Origin: Marthasterias glacialis
Taxonomy: Eukaryota; Echinodermata; Asteroidea; Forcipulatida; Asteriidae
NCBI GenBank assembly: GCA_911728455.2
Contig: OU452225.1
Span: 14,110,731 to 14,174,730 of the forward strand
Length of the DNA stretch: 64,000 nucleotides
Direction: 5' to 3'
This document shows, piece after piece, positions 1-9,900 of this stretch (position 1 is the stretch's first letter; each line of letters opens with the position of its first letter). The notes under the pieces were generated by a model. The model was not told where the DNA came from, made no database searches, and saw nothing but the letters and a program-made list of their open reading frames with translations. The translations under genes were made by a program, and so were the position numbers.

Positions 1-473
1 CAAAATTTGTGAGTATACTAAAATAATTTTCTGATAATCGTTAACTCAGATGCCCAAAACAAAATCCTACATGCCATGTTACACTTCTCTTTTAAAAATA
101 TTAATGTTCTAAAATATGTTAAAGAAAGTAGGATGGATAACATATTAAAGTTAAACGTTCACTTTCATTGTTAAAGTATACAATTTCCACAACCACCCTT
201 TCAATCTCACATCAGTGAAAAAATAACAAAATAATCTAAAACACAACCGGGAAAGTGTGCAATAACAACCATACATGAATACATAACGTGCAGGATCAAA
301 ACTAAAAAATACCTTTTGGAGGAAGGGAGGAAAGGGGACAACTGGCAGAGACGTTTTTTTAGTATTCTTGTTTTTAATTTTATTATTTAGTTATTCATTT
401 TTTTATTTTTTTTATGTGTGTTTATTTTATTGCTCTTTTTTTACCACTTTTTTACGATGTACACTCAACGGGC

Positions 474-622
474 TGCTTTTGGCAACACCAGATGGCACAA
501 ACTTACCAGGTAAATCCATTGATCTCGGGAATTTACATATGATCAGAACTATACGTAACCAATGGAAATTAACCTGGTAAGTCTGCTGCCACCTAGCGTT
601 CCAAAGTCTCCCATTGCATAGC
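474..622. repeat. Foldback (MITE-like) element in gene B intron
   Basis: Arms ACTTACCAGGTAAATCCATTG (501-521) and the complementary CAATGGAAATTAACCTGGTAAGT (560-582) fold back, with weaker pairing outward. The orthologous copy is at about 23405-23553, so it predates the duplication. Ends are approximate. Confidence 0.5.
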
Positions 623-895
623 CAGGTGCTGGACGGCACGTACCCCCCGGGTTCCGTCTCAGAGGGGAGCCAAATCGACCATTTGTTTAATTTAATTTGT
701 TTTGTTTTATTAGTATTTATCTTTTCAAGTTTGATCTTTTTAAACTAATTTTTCTTTTACGGTAATGTAAGTGATCCTCGATAATGTGAAAATTATCTAA
801 GCTTATGGTTCGAGCCCTCATGGCCACCCCATGCCGCCGATCATGGCAAACACCAGTTTGAACAAAGTACCAATTTAATGAAAGAATCACACTAC

Positions 896-935
896 CTTCA
901 ACAGTGATGGGATCTCCCCAAGCCACAAACATCTC
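896..935 (-). CDS. Gene B exon 14: 40-nt linker exon
   Basis: 40 nt, phase 0 to 1, [13 protein letters not shown], identical to gene A exon 14. Last exon of gene B inside the window; the TM exon should follow off the left edge. Confidence 0.82.
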
Positions 936-3900
936 CTGCGAACATTCCAATGAATAAATCATTTATTAGTACTAGCTACAGTGTAACCAAGGCCGTGTCC
1001 GAATCAAGCGAATTCGGCTATGGCTACGGCATAGGAATCCTCGGCGTTCCGGTGTCATAGGGTATTCTGTCCTGGAGGTAATGTGTCCACCGTAGGGTGA
1101 ATTAACGTGGGCTGGAGAAGTTTATTCAAAAGAGGGCGCTATCAGATGGAGTTAGTACACGATTCACTGTATGGTCGGACAGAATCTCCTTCCACACCGG
1201 CCATACCCACTGCCCAAGCCATTCATTTGGACACGGCCTAATTCATTGTTACATCTTGTTACAATACTACATAGTCTGGACCATCTTGTTTTTTAACTTA
1301 CCGTATCTGATACCCTGCTGACAGAACCAGTGTATAAATCATACGTTGTGTTACTCTTCAGAGGTTTGTTGTTGTAACCGCCATAAGACTTTCCATCACC
1401 CACGATGAATGTTTCCGGAAGCTCCTCTTTACGTAATTCCGCTGCTACGTAATCAACGGTCATCGTTACGTCTGAAGATCGAAGTTGCCTGGAATCAATG
1501 TTTTCATTGGTGACGACGAGCTGCCTTCGTACCACTCCAATTTGAATTCCGCTATCATAAAGGAAATAGGTCAACTTAGTTGTTCATTGTTAATTAATTT
1601 CAAAAATTAACAAAGCGCAATGATGGGGACTACACTGAACAACATCACCCCCTGCTAAATTAAATAATCTAACGATTATAATTTTTTCTAACTTTTCCTG
1701 CAGCATGTAACCTTGAATCTAAAGGTAGGATTTACCATTAGTTTTTGGAAAAGTACAGTTACTCCTATCACAGAGGCTCCAATCGGCACAACCTACGACC
1801 AACGACCAACATTTTTTGTCAGAGATCAAGTTAATGAGTAGTTTTGCCACCGAGTAAGATTCTTCATATTTAAGTTTTTTTTAATTGCTCTATGGAACGG
1901 CCAGGGACTTCGTAATCTGTGTTTTCTTAACGGCGTGTCGTGGAGTTTGTGGCGACGAGGTAGAAAACCATCGATTGTTTCAGTTTCACGCTGTGCAAAC
2001 TTCTAACGATATAGAAAGTCAAGCAACACGGAAATTGTCCATTGGTTGTATCTGACCCAGAAATCTGAACCAGATAACTGCAGGGTCTCTTGCTTCTGTC
2101 TCTGTGAGACTCCATGGGAATTCTTTCTCTAATTTTTAATAATATTGTCACGAAAAGTACTTCACTGCTGCCTCCATGTTGGACACATCTTTCAGCCATA
2201 GACAACTTCGCAAATGTTTTTACTAGCAGCATAGTTTTTTTTAATGGGGACGCACACATTTTGGCGTGGAACGAGGTGCATGTTGGTCTAGTTTTCGACG
2301 AAATTTGTCAATATCTAGAGTACATGCACCTCGTTCCACAGCTGAGTCCCCATAGGACTATGTTGCTCGTAAACAAAAATTGCGAAGCTGTCTGTCTTAG
2401 ATTCTGTACACCGCCCTCTGTTGGCGGGTGGAGATGTAACACATCCCTTACACTAATGTACACTGTGTTTACAGACTACTGAACATACCTTTAAAAGTGG
2501 GATGAAAAACACAAATATCACCGAAGCATTATTCAAATGGTAGTAGTATTCCCGTTTATGAAACTTCATGTGGGATTTAAAAATGAATCTTCATCATACC
2601 ACTGAAACCAAGTTGCCTTTATAACAAAATACTCACGTGATGTACCGTGATGACGAGGGAAGCTTCAAACCAATGGTGACGGTCGTTGACGTTGTTTCAT
2701 CGGGATCATTGGATGGCTTGGGAGGAGGTTCAATGTCTTGAAAACAACAACGAAATAAAGAGCGACAATGGTATTGAGTAAAACACTTTTAATGGTTGGC
2801 ATCACTATGATATTGAACACGTGTTTGCCATCAATAGACCTATGGGAAGGTACTTGTACAGACACTGTTTAGTCTTCGTCCGTCTGTACGTAATAGAAAC
2901 TGATGCCAAAAATATGCATAGATGTATAGATAACTGTATACTAATCCAAGCCAGAAAATAAAATCTTATTTGCTGCTTTGTATATATTGTATGTGTCTAT
3001 TATATGATATGAAGTAATGCTCTCATAATCCAACAGGGTTTAGTGTACTTTTAATATAGATATTAAAAAAGGAAACATAATAGTTCAGTTCATATGACAC
3101 ACCTGTCTCGACTGAAGTAAACTCCTCAAGGCTTGCTTTTCCTCCTGTACCGACACTGTTGAAACCGGCCAGGTGAAGCTCATACTTTGTAGATGGTTCT
3201 AAACCACTAATGTTATGATGTAGGCATGGTGGTTCTATATCGACCATTTCGAAGGAGCTGTTCGGACGAAAGTTGATTTCATATGGTTTTTCCAGCACTC
3301 TGTACGATAGCTGCAAGTTAAAAAAAATAGAAAATTAATAGAAAACGTAATTGAAATGCCTTCATTCACCTGGTCTGAGACCATAATCAACTGAAGGGAA
3401 CCAACGAATAATGTTGGTTTTGTCAAAATAAGGCACATGCACGCGATCATTAGCCGAACTATATTGACTTGCTCTACTAATTGCCCAAAATGAGCTCTTG
3501 ATAGAATGATATTAACATAACTTTTACAGTTCTAGGATGGCAGGCTGTGGCACACAAACCTCGCGTTCGATGTCACCGAGGAACGCTTACAAAAAGGGGG
3601 AGGGGTTCGGAGGGGCTAACTCTATTTCACACCGGCATTGATGAAGCTTACTGGACCGGTCCAGGATCGGTCTATCATTAATGGACAATGCACAAAAAAC
3701 GGCCCAATGCACAAAAAATGTTTTAAGATAAAGTACTGACATTTATAACAGCGGTCTTCGATATATGTAGGCCAACACTGTAGACATTTTTGTGTACACT
3801 GTACACTCCTAAGTCAAAGTTGACCAGGATTCTCATGTCCAGACAGACTTCTGAGTCAGCTCGACCCCAGCATCTGTGTCAGATTGAACCGTAACTGTGT

Positions 3901-6900
3901 CATACTGACGCAGAATTAGTTTTCTGGGTCAGCCTAACCAAGAAATGGATACGTCACCTGGGACCCAGAATCCAGGAAAATAGACCAACCCATTTAGCCC
4001 GCCCCCATACGTGTTGACCAATCACAGCCTTGGGTACGCTACCGAAAGTCCGTCACGATAAAAATCCTATTTTTGCAGTGTTGCATTGAAGATACGCACA
4101 TGGTATTGCCCACGTGTACAGTGGTGATGTAGCCAATGTTGTGATTGGTCAATATGTTTAGTGGGTGTGGCTTAATGAATCGGTCTATTCTGACTCTGGA
4201 GTTGTTATAACAAAATAATAACAAAATAAAAAGCAACGTTATCGGTTGATACGTACAGTATATCCAGTAATGGCACCATTTCTCTGACCACACAGTATTT
4301 CACTCCAGCTAAATGCTAATCTATGCTTGGCTTTTGATGACAACTTGAATTCTGTCGGAGATCCTGTTGGCTCTAATGGTAATTAGAAAAACAAGGATAT
4401 GATTTATCAACATATTCTAGAAGAATACTAATAAGAAAATGTTACTGTCGTTTAGTATTTAGTATTGCGCTGATTTAGTATTGTGTAAGTGTCCGATTGG
4501 TTTCTAAATTATGATTTGACAAAATTTGTTCTGGCAATCGTGATGATCTCGGAGCGTCGTATAGACCGGAAGAGGATATCCTTCTCTGGAATCCAAAACA
4601 TATTTTGTATTTGATAAGGCACGTTAGACAAACATGTTTGACAACGCAAATAAAATAAAATAAAATAAAGATGAACTGACATTTAATTGAAGGTCTCGTT
4701 TTGAACTCAATTTTGTCTGTTCAAGTGACAAGTTTTACAACTGTGTGTGTCCGGGACTATTTTGTGTACTGGTGGACAAGCGTGTCGACCTTCAATATAC
4801 AGAGAGTCTAACAGAACCTCTGCATAGTTATCAATTCAAACATGTTTTCACTACTGTCCTATCAATAGTTTATTTACCCTTTGCGGGTGTTGTATGCTCA
4901 ATGTAACTTTCTTCCTGAAATTCACCAAGTCCTGCTTCATTCCTGGCAAGAACACGAACCATGTAGATTGAATTGGCGAAGAGAGATGAATCGGGATGTG
5001 GTAAAGTAGACTGTCTCTCTGTTGTGTTGTGTAGAGTTTCAAATTCACCATCCACCTCTTGACAATGATCTCTGTTAACCAGTTGATACTGCACTGCGTA
5101 GTCAATGACAGGGCACTTGTTTTGAGGAGCTTTCCATGTAATGGTCCGGGTGGGATCTTGCTCAGAGCTGGCTTGAAAACTTACTGACACAGGAACTGGA
5201 AGAATAATATTATGTTGGTGGAGCATTAAACAAAATATAGTTGTAATATGAGTTAATTTGTTTTAATTTACCAGCCTTTTTATAACACATTTTGCAGACG
5301 TCGATCATGGTTACAAACATACAGGATTTGTTTTAATTTACCAGCCTTAATACCATAACACACTTTGCAGACGTCGATCATGGTTACAAACATTAAGGAT
5401 TTGTTTTAATTTACCAGCCTTACCAAAACACATTTTGCAGACGTCGATCATGGTTACAAACATAAAGGATTTGTTTTAATTTGCCAGCCTTACCATAACA
5501 CATTTTGCAGACGTCGATCATGGTTACAAACATAAAGGATTTGTTTTAATTTGCCAGTCTTACCATAACACATTTTGCAGACGTCGATCATGGTTACAAA
5601 CATAAAGGATTTGTTTTAATTTACCAGCCTTACCATAACACATTTTGCAGACGTCGATCATGGTTACAAACATAAAGGATTTGTTTTAATTTACCAGCCC
5701 TACCATAACACATTTTGCAGACGTCGATCATGGTTACATACATACAGGATTTGTTTTAATTTACCAGCCTTACCAAAACACATTTTGCAGACGTCGAGCA
5801 TGGTTACAAACATTAAGGATTTGTTTTAATTTACCAGCCTTACCAAAACACATTTTGCAGACGTCGATCATGGTTACAAACATACAGGATTTGTTTTAAT
5901 TTGCCAGCCTTACCAAAACACATTTTGCAGACGTCGAGCATGGTTACAAACATTAAGGATTTGTTTTAATTTACCAGCCTTACCAAAACACATTTTGCAG
6001 ACGTCGATCATGGTTACAAACATACAGGATTTGTTTTAATTTGCCATCCTTACCATAACACATTTTGCAGTCTGGCTGGAGTCCAATCTGACCATAGGGA
6101 CAAGAATCTGCAAACAAGTATTTTAATTTCAAAAAAATATTTAAGAGAAAACAAGGGTTAATAATGATATCAGCGATAAAAGATTTCGATTTAAAAATAT
6201 CTCCCCACCCCCCATATAATTACATTATAATGTAAATGGTCTTGCAAAATGTTCATTATTTAAAATAAAATGGTCAGGCATGTGTGTTGAAATATTATGA
6301 TACACTGACTTCTTCCAAAAGTAAACATATTTTCTTACTTGAAATATTGTGACTCTGTAAGTAATCTTTGTAATTACGTTCTCATGTTTTTTTTCTGGGG
6401 TTCGAGACGAAACGATCGGTTTCACTGACAATATTTCTCAAAGTTCTCAGCTTTGACTTAAATAACAAGTCCGTTAGAACGTTAATAAACAAATAATCTA
6501 CGAATCTTTAGAAAGGAGAAATAATGTCTAAATGGTGAGGAACAAAAAAGTGGACCTATTAGCGTTACTTACTTTGACAATTTTCGCCTCTGAAGCCAGT
6601 GATACACAACCCATCATTGGGGCAAGTTCCAAAACCTTTGTCACAAACTGCATCATTAGCACAATGACACTCTTGGCGACATTTGACACCAAACCAACCA
6701 TCAGGACACACTATATTAAACAAGAATCAAACGTTTCTGGTTAGATTTTAAGTTGAATTGAACAGTCGTGCTTTGTGGTCTGGTAATCCACCATACTCAA
6801 TAAAATCAGGTGGTTTTATTGACAATGTTCAAGTTTGAATTGTATGGAAATACGTTTTCAAAACTAAGTCTTACAGTAAAAAGGCAAAGAACATCACTGG

Positions 6901-9900
6901 TAATTAATATCATATTATGGAAAAAGATTATTCTCATTGAGGGGCTCACCTACCTTGACAATTTTCTCCTGTGAAGCCAGGCGCACATTGTACATCAGTT
7001 GGACATTTACCATGTCCCTTGTCGCACACTGCATCACCGTCACAGTTACATCTCAGCTTGCAACCAGCCCCAAAGTAACCGTCGTCACAATCTGTATGAG
7101 ATATGGTTTAAAGCTACGGCACTTGGTCAGTAACGGTCAACAAAACAGTTCATATCACGGAAACTTGATACATTCACCAACTATCCTGGAAAATATTTAC
7201 CACAAGGCACATTACTGCCATGTGCCAGATATCGCTCACCAACAATTAATGTCTTATTGTAAACTGAAATTAAGCAAAATATACGGTCCCAACAAAAGAT
7301 AAACCGTTAGTTGGTGATTTCTCGAAAACGATTCCACCATGTCTAATTGAGTTTGTGTACAATTGTAACTGCAGCATTAGGATGAGAATGGATGCCTTTT
7401 CAAAAACAAACGAACTATCATACACTTCAAAATATACCGTACTTTTTGTTCAACTATTTGGATTTTTGTTTGTTACTGTCTGTCGGCATCTTGTCAGTTG
7501 TCACGTTGCTTTTCTTTGACAGGAAACCTTACAAATCCTTGTTTTTCGTTAGCTTAAGACTCGGGGGGTTTCATACCGTCTTCGCAATTCCTGCCTGTGA
7601 AGCTTGCTGCACATGTACATCCAAAAGGATCTGGAGAACACATCAAATTACCACGGCAGGCTCTGTCGGCATTGCTGCTACAACTCAGCTGGCTGTCCTG
7701 ACCAAACCAATTTTTCCCACGTACTGCAAACGTACCACAATAACTACATTTCATTCCGAAATAGTTCATTGTTATTTAATTGTTTTGAACATCAATTAAA
7801 ACCTGTATTATTGTTGTAACAAAAAACAAAGCAGAAACTATACTTTTTCATTTAATAACCATTCAGATTTAAATTTGGGGTGGGATACAATAAAGGTAAG
7901 TTGATTTGTCAAACTTCATATCTTTTTACAGCTATAATCATCATGTCATTGCAGGTAAGAGTTATTCCATCAAGTATCCATCACATAATGTTTGCTATTT
8001 AATTCTTGTTTCTGGCCGTGTATTTAAATTGGTATGTGGGTGTCTATCTGTTGAAACTGATGACTTTAACGAAGTTAAATGATATTTAACGGAACGATGA
8101 CGTCATCGCCTAGCCTCTATGTATAAAACCAACGGGAAGTCACTCAAAATTGACGGGGTCAACAAACGTGCGTTCGTCAACGTACACGTGTCGTTGCATT
8201 GTGAACCGCTGAATCCTGGTGCACAGATACATTCACCAGTCATGTCGTCACACTGACCGCCATTATAACAAAATGGACAGTAATTATCGCACGGTGGACC
8301 CCATTTGTTAGGAGAGCACTCTGTAATAGACAAAAAATCAGAAGTTTCATCAGTGTTCATCGCAACTCTAGCGACAATTATATCAATCATATACAGTATA
8401 CAAATTAAAATAATAAGAAACCATTGTACAAGCAATATTTTGCTAATGGCATATTCTGGTCACTTTACCTGTTTGTAAAAATGGACAGAGCATTACCACA
8501 AAGATTGGCAGCCTTGGTCGTAGGTTAGCAATTCTACTCGTCGTCACAACATGACAACTGTTATTGTCCTCAGTAAACATAATTTATGTTAGTGTTTACC
8601 TGTTCAATGTACGTCACATAACGGCTAATACTGTGAATACTTTTAGTCTTATCAAAAATGGAATGAAAACTCTTACATCTAAATTAAGAAAAGATAGTAA
8701 ACCAATTTAAAAGTCGTGAAGACCTTTCCCGTGTACTTTATTTTATACACAAAGAAGAAACACAAGAGAATGTGCGAACTTACGTCTTACAAGGAGTTTC
8801 ATGATTGCGTGGTTTTGTTGATCATGTCTACCATCTCTGTAGCATTCATAGATACCAGCATGGTGGACTTGTACATTGGGGATACTGATGCTTGATTGGC
8901 CATCCCATGCAGTGACGTCAACACCATTGTGTCTCCATCGAAGCTCCGTTGATGAACCGTTATACAACTGTGTCATTGTCAACGTTACATCCTCTCCAGC
9001 ACTCGTAGTCAAGGTGGATGAGGCTGGAGATACATCACCTACAAACAATAATAAGCTCAGCTGATGAACCGTTATACAACTGTGTCATTGTCAATGTTAC
9101 ATCCTCTCCAGCACTCGTAGTCAAGTTGGATGAGGCTGGAGATACATCACCTACAATCAATAATAAGCTCAGATGATGGACCTTTCTATAACTGTGTCTT
9201 TGTCAATGTTACTTCCTCTCCAGCACTCGTAGTCAAGGTGGGTGAGGCTGGAGATACATCACCTACAATCAATAATAAGCTCAGATGATGAACCGTTATA
9301 CAACTGTGTCATTGTCAATGTTACATCCTCTCCAGCACTCGTAGTCAAGGTGGATGAGGCTGGAGATACATCACCTACAAACAATAATAAGCTCAGATGA
9401 TGAACCGTTATACAACTGTGTCATTGTCAATGTTACATCCTCTCCAGCACTCGTAGTCAAGTTGGATGAGGCTGGAGATACATCACCTACAATCAATAAT
9501 AAGCTCAGATGATGAACCTTTATATAACTGTGTCATTGTCAATGTTACTTCCTCTCCAGCACTCGTAGTCAAGGTGGGTGAGGCTGGAGATACATCACCT
9601 ACAATCAATAATAAGCTCAGATGATGAGCCGTTATACAACTGTGTCATTGTCAATGTTACATCCTCTCCAGCACTCGTAGTCAAGTTGGATGAGGCTGGA
9701 GATACATCACCTACAATCAATAATAAGCTCAGATGATGAACCGTTATATAACTGTGTCATTGTCAATGTTACATCCTCTCCAGCACTCGTAGTCAAGGTG
9801 GATGAGGCTGGAGATACATCACCTACAATCAATAACAATGTCAAACTTTGTCTTGAAAGTATAATAGTGATAAATCGGTTTCAATGGTATTGATGATTTT

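Larger units (their letters stand above)
1..5195. repeat. Left copy of a near-identical tandem duplication (gene B exons 9-14)
   Basis: Position 1 aligns with 22944 and the match runs to 5195 versus 28570, through exons and introns alike. Visible differences are scattered single bases and a few indels: a 458-bp insertion at 25348 on the other copy, a deletion near 24940, and an A-tract near 27100. The right end coincides with the exon 9 acceptor. Confidence 0.93.

Noticed and set aside
5258..6069. Regular 70-bp array as a CRISPR-like locus
   Set aside because: Units are head-to-tail without unique spacers, in an animal intron, and each unit is an exon end plus intron.
9690..9893. Plus-strand open frames in the Ig2 array ([19 protein letters not shown])
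   Set aside because: Antisense reading of duplicated Ig2 exon pieces; the Ig domain itself is on the minus strand.
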